This document shows, one piece after another, positions 9,648-17,928 of a stretch of DNA of 49,822 nucleotides. Made by a program: the position numbers and the translations under genes. The notes beneath the pieces are model-generated. The model did not search any database. It had not been told where the DNA came from and saw only the letters and a program-made list of their open reading frames with translations. The DNA is taken from NCBI GenBank assembly GCA_005773635.1, contig SXHN01000043.1, forward strand, positions 1-49,822, given 5' to 3'. How positions within the stretch are numbered: position 1 is the stretch's first letter; each line of letters opens with the position of its first letter. The stretch comes from Actinomycetota bacterium (GTDB taxonomy: Bacteria; Actinomycetota; Acidimicrobiia; IMCC26256; PALSA-610).

Positions 9648-10525
9648 CCGAGAACGCGCTGCGGCACTTGTACTCTGGCAAAGTTCGCGACCTGTATGAG
9701 GTCAGTTCCGACCGGTTGTTGATGGTGTCCACCGATCGGGTGTCGGTGTTTGACGTCGTGTTACCCGACCTCGTCCCCGATAAGGGGCGCGTTCTCACCG
9801 GTCTATCGGCCTTTTGGTTTGATCGCACTCGTCACATCATCGCCAACCACGTGGTGTCGTCGGACCCTACGGATTTTCCCGAAATTGCTGGAGATGTCGC
9901 CGGACGAGCGATGCTGGTGCGTCGCACGGAACCGATCCGTATGGAGTGTGTGGTGCGCGGGTATCTCTTTGGTGGCGCATGGAAGGAATATCGCGAACAC
10001 GGCACCATCGGCGGCATGAAAGCATCTGCTGGGCTTATCGAGGCCGAGGCGTTAGAAGCGCCCATGTTCACGCCCAGCACCAAGGCCGATGCAGGCCATG
10101 ATGTCGCGTTGTCGCCGAGTGAAGCAGTCGATCTTGTCGGCAGAGCCACCCATGACCGGGTCCGCGATCTGTCGCTCGCGCTCTATGAGCTGGGTGCCGC
10201 TCACGCGAGCACTCGAGGCCTCATTCTTGCCGATACGAAGTTTGAATTCGGGATGCTTGACGGCGACATTGTGTTGATCGACGAATGCATGACGCCCGAT
10301 TCGTCGCGTTATTGGCCCGCCGACTCTTACGTGGTGGGCTCGTCGCCCCCAAGCTTCGACAAGCAGTACGTACGCGATCACATGGCCGCGACGGGATGGA
10401 ATAAAGAACCGCCTGCGCCGCCAATGACTGCCGAAGTGATTGCCAATACGCGTGCGAAATACATCGAGGCGTACGACATGATTACCGGCTTGAGTTTTGC
10501 TGACTGGTACCAATCCGGCGACTGA
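9644..10525 (+). CDS. purC: SAICAR synthetase
   Basis: Phosphoribosylaminoimidazole-succinocarboxamide synthase: ATP-dependent addition of aspartate to CAIR. The N-terminus LYSGKVRDLYEVSSDRLLMV is the standard nucleotide-binding hairpin, followed by STDRVSVFDVVLPDLVPDKG. The signatures RMECVVRGYLFGGAWKEY and LADTKFEFGM, and the acidic IDECMTPDSSRYW near the active site, are intact. At 293 residues it matches the longer yeast/actinobacterial-type enzyme. It starts inside the purB stop (ATGA), consistent with one operon. Confidence 0.96.
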   Translation: MTENALRHLYSGKVRDLYEVSSDRLLMVSTDRVSVFDVVLPDLVPDKGRVLTGLSAFWFDRTRHIIANHVVSSDPTDFPEIAGDVAGRAMLVRRTEPIRMECVVRGYLFGGAWKEYREHGTIGGMKASAGLIEAEALEAPMFTPSTKADAGHDVALSPSEAVDLVGRATHDRVRDLSLALYELGAAHASTRGLILADTKFEFGMLDGDIVLIDECMTPDSSRYWPADSYVVGSSPPSFDKQYVRDHMAATGWNKEPPAPPMTAEVIANTRAKYIEAYDMITGLSFADWYQSGD

Positions 10526-10544
10526 CCCACTTGAAGGATGTTTG

Positions 10545-10808
10545 ATGGCCCGATACGCAGCACGCATTGAGATTTCTCACCTTCCGGGCGTGGCCGACCC
10601 GCAGGGCGCCACAGTCGAACGCGCGCTCCCAGCCCTGGGCTACACGAATGTGACCGAACTCAAGATCGCTCGCAGCATTCGATTGGTTGTGGAAGCGGCG
10701 GACGTGACATCGGCACACATCCAAGTGTCCGAGATGTGCGAACGCATCCTGGCAAACCCCGTGATTGAGGCCTACGAGGTCGCGATCTCGCAGTTGGCGG
10801 CTCCGTGA
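10545..10808 (+). CDS. purS: FGAM synthase subunit PurS
   Basis: Small structural subunit (87 aa) that bridges PurL and PurQ in the three-part formylglycinamidine ribonucleotide synthase. It begins MARYAARIEISHLPGVADPQ and carries the PurS core, ATVERALPALGY followed by a KIARSIRLVVE strand. The start is the ATG at 10545 with GAAGGA upstream; the longer frame runs into purC. The stop overlaps the purQ GTG (GTGA). Confidence 0.94.
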   Translation: MARYAARIEISHLPGVADPQGATVERALPALGYTNVTELKIARSIRLVVEAADVTSAHIQVSEMCERILANPVIEAYEVAISQLAAP

Positions 10809-11485
10809 GCGCGCGAATCGGTGTGATCCAGTTTCCCGGAACGAATTGTGAGCTTGACGCGGTCCATGCTTGCGAAGTGCTGGGCGCGTCCGCGGAGTTG
10901 TTATGGCACCGCGAGAGTTCTCCCATCAGTGTCGACGCAGTGATTGTGCCCGGAGGTTTTGCCCACGGCGACTATTTGCGCACCGGCGCAATTGCTCGGT
11001 TTTCGCCCGTGATGAACGCATTGCAGGAGTTCGCCGAGGCCGGCGGACCCGTCGTCGGTATTTGCAACGGCTTCCAGATTCTGTGCGAAGCGGCGATGCT
11101 GCCCGGCGCGCTGCAGAAAAATGCCGGTATGAAGTTTCGCTGTGAGATGTCGACGTTGGTTGTTGCTTCGCAACGCAGCGTGCTGACTGCGGATATCGAG
11201 TTGGGTGCAGAATTGCGGATTCCCATCAATCATTTCGAAGGTAACTACACGTGCGACGCCGCCACGCTCGAGCAACTCCGCGGCGATGATCGCATTGTGT
11301 TGCGATACCTCGAAAACCCAAACGGCAGTCTCGACGACATTGCCGGAATTTGTAACGACACAGGCAACGTGGTCGGTTTGATGCCTCATCCCGAGCGTGC
11401 CTGCGAGTCCGTGTTGGGTTCGATCGACGGGGCGGCGTTACTTGGGTCGTTGTTGCGGCACGCGCTGATTACAGCGACTCGCTGA
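10805..11485 (+). CDS. purQ: FGAM synthase glutaminase subunit PurQ
   Basis: Class I glutamine amidotransferase subunit that supplies ammonia to PurL. The N-terminus RIGVIQFPGTNCELDAVHAC is canonical. The catalytic nucleophile is Cys87 in VVGICNGFQILCEAAMLPGA, and the His/Glu partners are in LMPHPERACE near the C-terminus. The 226-residue length is normal. The gene starts with GTG inside the purS stop codon, a coupling that should keep PurS and PurQ stoichiometric. PurL is not directly downstream: about 950 bases with two small genes intervene. Confidence 0.97.
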   Translation: MSARIGVIQFPGTNCELDAVHACEVLGASAELLWHRESSPISVDAVIVPGGFAHGDYLRTGAIARFSPVMNALQEFAEAGGPVVGICNGFQILCEAAMLPGALQKNAGMKFRCEMSTLVVASQRSVLTADIELGAELRIPINHFEGNYTCDAATLEQLRGDDRIVLRYLENPNGSLDDIAGICNDTGNVVGLMPHPERACESVLGSIDGAALLGSLLRHALITATR

Positions 11486-11545
11486 CGATTGTTGTTGATG
11501 TTGTAATTGAGGTAGTTGCCGTACTACGAGGTGCAAGCAGGGTTC

Positions 11546-11563
11546 TTTCCCAAATGTGGGAAA
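11546..11563. terminator. Hairpin downstream of purQ
   Basis: Perfect 7-bp inverted repeat TTTCCCA / TGGGAAA around AATG, 60 bases after the purQ stop. There is no convincing T-run after it, so it could be a weak or Rho-assisted terminator, or an RNA-stability element at the end of the purD-purQ operon. The remaining sequence of this 145-base gap shows nothing else I can name. Confidence 0.35.
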
Positions 11564-11630
11564 TACCCCCGTTGTGTTGTGGTTGTGAATTCCGTATCGT
11601 CAAGGCGCGGAGTCGAGGGGGCACCATCAG

Positions 11631-11885
11631 ATGACCGGAATTGGTCTATACATTGCAAGTTCAGCGGCGGGGCTAGGTGCGTACGTAGTTGGCCGCGGGG
11701 TGCTGAAGTTTCGCGACGGTCACCGTTCGGCGATTCGAAGCGAGCGTACGCACAATGTGGTGCGTTTGTTGATGCCGTATGAACGAGAACTCAATCTCAT
11801 CGAGGCTGAAGGACTTGGCGTTGACTGCGACCGGCGCGTCGGGCATCTTCGAGCAGTTGAGGCGCAATTCGACCAGGCAGGTTGA
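11631..11885 (+). CDS. Hypothetical small protein (84 aa) with an N-terminal hydrophobic helix
   Basis: Unrecognised. The ATG at 11631 is preceded by GAGGGGG at about 10 bases. Residues about 3-24 (GIGLYIASSAAGLGAYVVGRGV) could anchor the protein in the membrane. The rest is charged, with RSAIRSERTHNVVRLLMPYE and an acidic middle. Reverse-strand frames overlap it, but this frame has the better ribosome binding site and follows the direction of the pur genes. Moderate confidence that it is real. Confidence 0.45.
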   Translation: MTGIGLYIASSAAGLGAYVVGRGVLKFRDGHRSAIRSERTHNVVRLLMPYERELNLIEAEGLGVDCDRRVGHLRAVEAQFDQAG

Positions 11886-11921
11886 CTCGACAGGTTGACC
11901 GAGCGGTGCACGCGTGTGCAC

Positions 11922-12326
11922 TTACCGTTTGATCCCGGCGCGATCGAGCACATCTGCCGTGACGCCGACTTCACGAAATGCCGCGTAGCTGATTTCTTTG
12001 CGTGTCGCGTACGCTGCGGCGTGCTTGACGAATGCAGCTTCGAGGGTATCGAGATTTACCTGCGCCTGCATTCCTGCGAGTTCAACTTCAAGATTGCGTT
12101 TCAGTTGCGCGAGTTCTACTCGCGTGGTTCCAGTGGCGCTGCGCGCAGCGGCTTCGGTTTCTTGCATTTGGCGCTCGACAGTTTCTTGCGTGCGTTGACG
12201 ACCACGCTTTGGTTTGTGTGCGGCGACAGCATCGAGATATTCGCCAATTGCTCGGCCCTGCGCTCGCCCCGCGGCGAGCGCCGCTTTGTGATCATCGGTC
12301 ATGTTTTTTGGACCTTTTTTCGCCAC
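11922..12326 (-). CDS. Conserved hypothetical basic protein (MAKKGP type)
   Basis: About 134 residues, helical and charged. It begins MAKKGPKNMTDDHKAALAAG if the GTG at 12326 is used; this start has GAGG six bases upstream and resembles small actinobacterial proteins of the same type that I recall. An ATG at 12302 is the alternative. Basic KPKRGRQRTQETVERQ is followed by a long heptad-like helix (LAQLKRNLEVELAGMQAQV). The end, EISYAAFREVGVTADVLDRA, looks like a small helix-turn-helix or wedge motif. The basic, helical make-up suggests nucleic-acid binding, but no activity is established. It is transcribed against the flanking pur genes, separating purQ from purL. Confidence 0.75.
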   Translation of the reverse strand: MAKKGPKNMTDDHKAALAAGRAQGRAIGEYLDAVAAHKPKRGRQRTQETVERQMQETEAAARSATGTTRVELAQLKRNLEVELAGMQAQVNLDTLEAAFVKHAAAYATRKEISYAAFREVGVTADVLDRAGIKR

Positions 12327-12431
12327 CAACAACCTCGCTTTTTGAGTGAAATGCTGGCGTGACGATAGCGCCTTTTGTTTCGGCGCTTGGCTTGCGTTGG
12401 CTCGTCAAATCGCCGATAGGCTCCGAAATCG

Positions 12432-14729
12432 ATGACCGAAACAACTGCCGTACCGCTGCACCGTCAGCTAGGGATGACCGACGACGAACTCGAGGCGGTG
12501 ATTGGTGAACTCGGCCGAGAGCCAACGCATCTCGAACTCGCGATGTATTCGGTGATGTGGAGTGAGCATTGTTCGTATAAGTCGTCAAAACCACACCTCA
12601 GAAGGTTCCCAACGACCGCGCCGTGGGTCATGGTGGGCCCAGGCGAAGGCGCGGGTGTAATCGATGTCGGCGATGGGCTCGCGGTTGCGGTGCGTATTGA
12701 AAGCCATAATCACCCAAGTGCAGTTGAGCCCTACCAAGGCGCCGCCACCGGGGTTGGTGGGATTATCCGCGACATTTTTTCTATGGGAGCGCGTCCGATT
12801 GCTTTGATGGACCCGTTGCGGTTTGGGGCGCTTGATGACGCGCGCACTCGGTACCTTTTTGAAGGCGTAGTTTCGGGAATTAGTGGATATGGCAACTCAG
12901 TGGGGGTGCCTACCGTTGGTGGCGAGGCGGTCTTTGACGATTGCTATCGCGATAATCCGTTGGTCAACGTTTTTTGCCTCGGTTTGCTCGCCCATGACGA
13001 TCTTGTGCTTGCGATTGCAACGGGTGACGGCAACCTTGCCGTTCTACTGGGCAGTGCAACGGGTCGTGACGGTATCGGTGGAGCTTCGGTGCTCGCGAGC
13101 GCTGGGTTTGAAGACGGTGCGGAACACAAGCGTCCGAGTGTGCAGGTGGGTGACCCGTTCGAAGAAAAGCGGCTCATTGAGGCTTGTTTAGAGTTGTACG
13201 AACGGAAGTTGGTAGTGGGGGTGCAAGACCTTGGCGCGGCGGGAATTTCTTGCGCTGCGAGCGAAACTGCCGCGAAGGGTGGCATGGGGATGGACCTTGA
13301 TGTGGCGCGGGTTGCGCGCCGCGAACCAGGGATGAACCCGGTTGAGCTCCTCACTTCTGAAAGCCAAGAGCGCATGCTCGCGATTGTCACGCCGGAGCAA
13401 CTCGACGCCGTGCTGGACGTCGCCGAACGTTGGGAGATTCGCGCAACAGTCGTCGGCCGAGTCAATGATTCCGGGCGCTTTCGCGTATTCGATGGATACT
13501 TCGACGCAATCGGCGTGCCGGGAGCGAACCCAACCCCGCCTCCGGGCGATGTGCCAATAATTGCATCGAGTGATGCTGAGCCAGTCGCCGACGTTCCGGC
13601 CGGAAGTTTGGGCGACGGCCCCGTGTATCAGCGCCCCCTGGCTCGGCCCGCGGACTTTGATGAGATCCAGCTCGATGATCCCGCCCGCGAACTACGGGTG
13701 CGGTTTCCCGACGGCACCGATCTCGGCGCGGAGCTGCTGGCCCTGCTTTCGACACCAACGATCGCGGACAAGTCGTGGATTTTTCGTCAGTACGACCATC
13801 AGTTGTTCTTGAACACAGTCGTAGGGCCGGGTAGCGACGCTTCGGTGTTGCGGCTCAAAGGCAGCGGCAAAGCGTTGGCGTTGAGCACTGATGGCAAAGC
13901 GCGCTTCTGCAAGCTTGATCCGCGTGAAGGCGCGAAGTTGATCGTGATGGAAGCTGCCCGAAATGTTGCGTGCGCGGGCGCTACCTCTAAAGCGTTGGTG
14001 AACTGTTTGAATTTCGGTAACCCGGAGCATCCCGAAGTGATGTGGCAGTTTTCCGAAGTGGTCGACGGGATGAGTGAGGCGTGCGTCGCGCTTGGCTTCC
14101 CGGTGATTGGCGGCAACGTCAGCTTCTACAACGAGAGCCGGGGCGACAACATTCATCCCACGCCCACGGTTGGTGTCGTCGGCCTGATTGATTCGTTAGT
14201 CGATGTGCCACCTTCGATCGCGTTGCGAGATGGTGACGCGATAGTGGTGTTGGGAACAACTACCGCCGAATTGGGCGGAAGCGAGTGGGCCGCTGTAGTG
14301 CATGGGCTTGTAGGGGGTCGGCCGCCGCGCGCTGATCTAGAGGCCGCGTCGAAGTTGCATGATCTCGTACGTGCTCTGGTGCGCGATCGAGCGGTCAACA
14401 CTGTGCATGATTGCTCCGATGGTGGGCTCGCGGTGACCTTGTGCGAGATGGCCTTTGCAGGTTCGGTGGGGTTTTCGGTAGAGATGCCGTTTGGTGCCGA
14501 ACTATCAGCGGCCGAAGCCTGCTTCAGCGAATCGGCGAACCGGGTGGTGCTCGGTGTCGTTCAATCGCAGGTCGAGGTGATTGCGGCTCGAGCCGCCAGC
14601 GCGGGAGTACCTGTGGCCGTGCTTGGCGTTGCGCATGGCGATCGATTGATAATCAACGGTGCGTTCGACGTCTCGCTCAGCGAGGCCAAGACCATCTGGA
14701 CACAAGCAATCCCCAAACTGTTCGCTTAG
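12432..14729 (+). CDS. purL: FGAM synthase large subunit PurL (small form)
   Basis: ATP-dependent ligase subunit converting FGAR to FGAM with ammonia from PurQ. At 765 residues it is the short, three-component PurL that requires PurS and PurQ. Motifs include LELAMYSVMWSEHCSYKSSK near the start, the ATP/Mg region RIESHNHPSAVEPYQGAATG and VGGIIRDIFSMGARPIALMD. A second half repeats the PurM-like fold (GGNVSFYNES, HDCSDGGLAVTLCEM). It has its own leader after a reverse-strand gene, so it may need its own promoter. It ends 12 bases before the convergent cysC. Confidence 0.97.
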   Translation: MTETTAVPLHRQLGMTDDELEAVIGELGREPTHLELAMYSVMWSEHCSYKSSKPHLRRFPTTAPWVMVGPGEGAGVIDVGDGLAVAVRIESHNHPSAVEPYQGAATGVGGIIRDIFSMGARPIALMDPLRFGALDDARTRYLFEGVVSGISGYGNSVGVPTVGGEAVFDDCYRDNPLVNVFCLGLLAHDDLVLAIATGDGNLAVLLGSATGRDGIGGASVLASAGFEDGAEHKRPSVQVGDPFEEKRLIEACLELYERKLVVGVQDLGAAGISCAASETAAKGGMGMDLDVARVARREPGMNPVELLTSESQERMLAIVTPEQLDAVLDVAERWEIRATVVGRVNDSGRFRVFDGYFDAIGVPGANPTPPPGDVPIIASSDAEPVADVPAGSLGDGPVYQRPLARPADFDEIQLDDPARELRVRFPDGTDLGAELLALLSTPTIADKSWIFRQYDHQLFLNTVVGPGSDASVLRLKGSGKALALSTDGKARFCKLDPREGAKLIVMEAARNVACAGATSKALVNCLNFGNPEHPEVMWQFSEVVDGMSEACVALGFPVIGGNVSFYNESRGDNIHPTPTVGVVGLIDSLVDVPPSIALRDGDAIVVLGTTTAELGGSEWAAVVHGLVGGRPPRADLEAASKLHDLVRALVRDRAVNTVHDCSDGGLAVTLCEMAFAGSVGFSVEMPFGAELSAAEACFSESANRVVLGVVQSQVEVIAARAASAGVPVAVLGVAHGDRLIINGAFDVSLSEAKTIWTQAIPKLFA

Positions 14730-14741
14730 ACCCGGCTGGTT

Positions 14742-15344
14742 CTAGAACAGATTGGTGTCGAGCCAGGCCAGCACTTCGGCTGCCGATTCTTCGGGGGTGC
14801 GCCCCGCAGTCTCGATGCGTATCTCCGGGTTCAGTGGAGCTTCGTAGGGGTCGTCGAGGCCAGTGAAATTAGGAATCTCTCCGGCCCGGGCTTTGGCGTA
14901 CAAACCTTTCACATCGCGGTCTTCGCACACCGCAAATGGCGTTGCCACGTGAATTTCTACGAAGTTGGTGATGTCGGCGCGGAGTTCGTCGCGTAGCGAC
15001 CGGTAGGGCGAGATTGCGGCGGTAATGCTGATGACGCCATTGCGAGCGAGCACCTTCGCCACCCAGCCAATGCGCCGCACATTGATATCGCGATCTTCTT
15101 TGGAAAACGTGAGGCCTTTGCTGAGATGTTCGCGAATTTCGTCGCCGTCAAGGAGTTCAACCTTGCAGCCTCGGGCGATGAGTTGTTCGACAACCACGTT
15201 GGCGACGGTACTTTTGCCTGCTCCGGACAGCCCAGTGAACCACAAACAACACCCTGGGTGATTTTCTTGCGGATGATTTTGCACGGCCTGGATGGTACTG
15301 ACTGAGTGTGTGGTCTGCGATACTGGTGCGGTGATCGTTCCCAT
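14742..15344 (-). CDS. cysC: Adenylylsulfate (APS) kinase
   Basis: Phosphorylates adenosine 5'-phosphosulfate to PAPS in sulfate activation. The P-loop is LWFTGLSGAGKSTVAN (Lys44). It is followed by VELLDGDEIREHLSKGLTFS, the DINVRRIGWVAKVLARNGV block, the ISPYRSLRDELR loop with the family's phospho-serine, and KGLYAKARAGEIPNFTG. The 200-residue length fits a stand-alone CysC; no CysN/CysD partner is in the window. The ATG at 15344 gives the usual ~34 residues before the P-loop; a longer frame to 15470 would overlap purF. The gene diverges from purF with only 32 bases between starts. Confidence 0.95.
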   Translation of the reverse strand: MGTITAPVSQTTHSVSTIQAVQNHPQENHPGCCLWFTGLSGAGKSTVANVVVEQLIARGCKVELLDGDEIREHLSKGLTFSKEDRDINVRRIGWVAKVLARNGVISITAAISPYRSLRDELRADITNFVEIHVATPFAVCEDRDVKGLYAKARAGEIPNFTGLDDPYEAPLNPEIRIETAGRTPEESAAEVLAWLDTNLF

Positions 15345-15376
15345 TCGCCGTTGCGAGACGCAGCAAAGGGTCGGTA

Positions 15377-16855
15377 ATGGCTGAAGATATTCGAGAAGCC
15401 TGTGGTGTGATCGGGGTCTATCAACCGGGGCACCAGGTTGCGAATCTGGCATATCTAGGTCTGTATGCATTACAACACCGTGGCCAGGAATCGGCGGGCA
15501 TCGCGTGCAGCGATGGCGAGACGTTCACGGTTGTCAAAGACATGGGGCTCGTTACCCAGGTGTTCAACGAGCAAACGTTGGCGCCGCTTGAAGGTCACCT
15601 CGCGATCGGCCACGTTCGATATTCGACCACTGGTTCAAGCCATTGGCGCAATGCCCAACCGATTTACCGAGCGGTCGGCGAAGCTGGTTTCGCGATCGCG
15701 CACAACGGCAACCTGACGAATACTGGAGAGCTTTCGGTGGAGCTCGGCCAGCTTCCCGGTTTGCTCGACACTGATCCGGTACACCTCGACTCCACCAGCG
15801 ATTCCGAACTCATCGGCGAGATGATCGCCAAGCACTACAAGCGCGAACTTCGCAGCGATGGCCGTGATCTTGAAACCGCCTTGATACAAGTTCTGCCGAA
15901 ACTTGAGGGTGCGTTTTCCCTTGTGCTTGCCGATGAAGCGCACGTATTCGGGGTGCGTGATCCGCACGGCATTCGGCCGTTGGTGTTGGGGCGGGTTGAT
16001 GGCGGTTGGGTACTTGCGAGTGAAACGTCGGCGCTCGACATCGTGGGCGCGCACTTCATCCGTGAGGTCGAGCCTGGAGAGCTAGTTGCGATCGACGCGA
16101 GTGGGCTGCGTTCGATTCGTTACGCCGAACCGAACCCGAAGCTGTGCGTGTTCGAGTTTGTCTACATTGCCCGCCCTGATACGAATCTCTACGGCAAAAG
16201 TGTGCACGGAGCCCGTCAACGCATGGGTCAAGAACTCGCTCGTCAAGCCCCAGTTGATGCCGACATGGTGATGCCGGTGCCAGAATCGGGCGGGCCAGCT
16301 GCGCAGGGTTTCGCGCACGAAAGCGGAATCCCCTACGGCGATGGTTTTGTGAAGAACCGTTATGTTGGACGCACCTTTATCAATCCCGATCAAAAGCAGC
16401 GGGGTGCGGGTGTGCGAATCAAACTGAACACAATCGACGCGAACATCCGAGGCAAACGACTGGTTGTTGTCGACGACTCGATTGTGCGCGGCACCACAAC
16501 TCGTCAAATCATTTCGCTGCTTCGTGAAGCTGGCGCGACCGAAGTGCACTTCCGGGTTTCGTCTCCACCGTATCGTTGGCCATGCTTTTACGGCCTCGAC
16601 ACGGGTAAACGCAGCGACTTGCTTGCCGCGGATATGGAAGTTGGCGAGATCGCCGACTATCTCGGCGTCGATTCGCTCGCCTATCTCGAGCTGGATCGCT
16701 TGCTTGCGGCCACCGGTGCATCGCCAGAATCCTTTTGTTCGGCCTGTTTCAGCGGGGTGTATCCAGTTGCAGTGCCGGAATTCGATACGAAGTTTGTGTT
16801 GGAAGATGGCGGCGATACGTTGCTGCTTGATGACAATTCCTCCACGAGCGCATGA
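15377..16855 (+). CDS. purF: Amidophosphoribosyltransferase
   Basis: Committing step of purine synthesis: PRPP plus glutamine to phosphoribosylamine. After an eight-residue propeptide (MAEDIREA), Cys9 in ACGVIGVYQ is the expected N-terminal nucleophile of the glutaminase domain. This is followed by YALQHRGQESAGI and IAHNGNLTN. The phosphoribosyltransferase domain has the PRPP motif VVVDDSIVRGTTTRQI. Conserved cysteines in PCFYGLDTG and FCSACFSGVYP suggest the 4Fe-4S form known from Bacillus. The length is 492. The TGA overlaps the purM ATG. Confidence 0.97.
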   Translation: MAEDIREACGVIGVYQPGHQVANLAYLGLYALQHRGQESAGIACSDGETFTVVKDMGLVTQVFNEQTLAPLEGHLAIGHVRYSTTGSSHWRNAQPIYRAVGEAGFAIAHNGNLTNTGELSVELGQLPGLLDTDPVHLDSTSDSELIGEMIAKHYKRELRSDGRDLETALIQVLPKLEGAFSLVLADEAHVFGVRDPHGIRPLVLGRVDGGWVLASETSALDIVGAHFIREVEPGELVAIDASGLRSIRYAEPNPKLCVFEFVYIARPDTNLYGKSVHGARQRMGQELARQAPVDADMVMPVPESGGPAAQGFAHESGIPYGDGFVKNRYVGRTFINPDQKQRGAGVRIKLNTIDANIRGKRLVVVDDSIVRGTTTRQIISLLREAGATEVHFRVSSPPYRWPCFYGLDTGKRSDLLAADMEVGEIADYLGVDSLAYLELDRLLAATGASPESFCSACFSGVYPVAVPEFDTKFVLEDGGDTLLLDDNSSTSA

Positions 16856-17907
16856 GTTCTGAAGCCAACGTAACCCCACTGACCTACGCCGATGCAGGGG
16901 TCGATATTGCCGCGGGCGATAAGGCCGTTCAGTTCATCAAGGGTCATGTGCAGTCGACGTACCGCAAAGAAGTTGTTGGTGATATTGGCGGATTTGGTGG
17001 GTTGTTTGCCGTCGATTGGGGCCGGTATCAGCAGCCGTTGCTTGTGTCGTCGACCGACGGGGTTGGCACAAAATCTTTCATCGCGCAACAGCTCGGATGC
17101 CTCGACACGATAGGCATCGACTTGGTTGCGATGTCGGCTGATGATGTGGCGGTGCAGGGCGCGGAACCATTGTTTTTTTTGGACTACATCTCAACCGGGC
17201 GGGTGGTTCCCGAAGAGATGGAACAGCTCGTTGCAGGGGTCGCGCAGGGTTGTCGTGATGCCGGTTGTGCACTCCTTGGTGGAGAAATGTCGGAGCATCC
17301 TGGCCTGATGCATGTCGGTGATTTTGACATGGTTGGATTCTGCGTTGGTGTGGTTGAGCGCAGCGAAGTGTTGCCGCGAGACGTTGCCGTCGGCGATGTC
17401 GTGATCGGATTCGCGAGCCCCGGTCTACGCAGCAATGGCTATTCATTGGCGCGCCGTGCACTCCTCGAACATGCGGGTCGATCTCTCGACGATCCTGCAT
17501 GGCCTGGTGCTGAGCGTTCGCTCGGGTATGAACTCTTGTTACCGAGTGTGATTTACGCCAAGGCGATGAACGCGTTGCAACGTGAAGTTCCAGTGCACGC
17601 GTTCTCGCATATCACTGGCGGTGGGCTCCCAGGAAATATTGATCGTGTCTTGCCGCACGATTGCGATGCGGTGCTAAAGCGAGGCAGTTGGCCGGAGCCG
17701 CGGATTTTTTCGGAGATTCAACACGCGGGGTCGATCAGCACTGACGAAATGCAGCATGTGTTCAACCTTGGAATCGGGATGGTTGCGATTGTTCCCGCGG
17801 CGTCATCGGTCGAAACGATTGATGCGATCCATAGTTATGGACACGCGGCGTACGAGATCGGCACTGTGCACGGCGGGTCGGGCGCAGTGCACATTTCCGC
17901 AAACTGA
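16852..17907 (+). CDS. purM: Phosphoribosylformylglycinamidine cyclo-ligase (AIR synthetase)
   Basis: Closes the imidazole ring, converting FGAM to AIR with ATP. The protein runs from LTYADAGVDIAAGDKAVQFI through GGFGGLFAVD to STDGVGTKSFIAQQ and MSADDVAVQGAEPLFFLDYI. The glycine-rich CALLGGEMSEHPG, SPGLRSNGYSLAR and HITGGGLPGNIDRVLP are all family hallmarks. The length is normal at 351. It is coupled to purF by ATGA and converges on the ParA gene with a 21-base gap. Confidence 0.97.
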   Translation: MSSEANVTPLTYADAGVDIAAGDKAVQFIKGHVQSTYRKEVVGDIGGFGGLFAVDWGRYQQPLLVSSTDGVGTKSFIAQQLGCLDTIGIDLVAMSADDVAVQGAEPLFFLDYISTGRVVPEEMEQLVAGVAQGCRDAGCALLGGEMSEHPGLMHVGDFDMVGFCVGVVERSEVLPRDVAVGDVVIGFASPGLRSNGYSLARRALLEHAGRSLDDPAWPGAERSLGYELLLPSVIYAKAMNALQREVPVHAFSHITGGGLPGNIDRVLPHDCDAVLKRGSWPEPRIFSEIQHAGSISTDEMQHVFNLGIGMVAIVPAASSVETIDAIHSYGHAAYEIGTVHGGSGAVHISAN

Positions 17908-17928
17908 TACGCCGTCGGGCGTGACGCG

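Noticed and set aside
11673-11974. Reverse-strand ORFs opposite the 84-residue hypothetical gene
   Set aside because: No good start signals, and composition looks random; the forward frame has a better ribosome binding site, though the choice is not certain.
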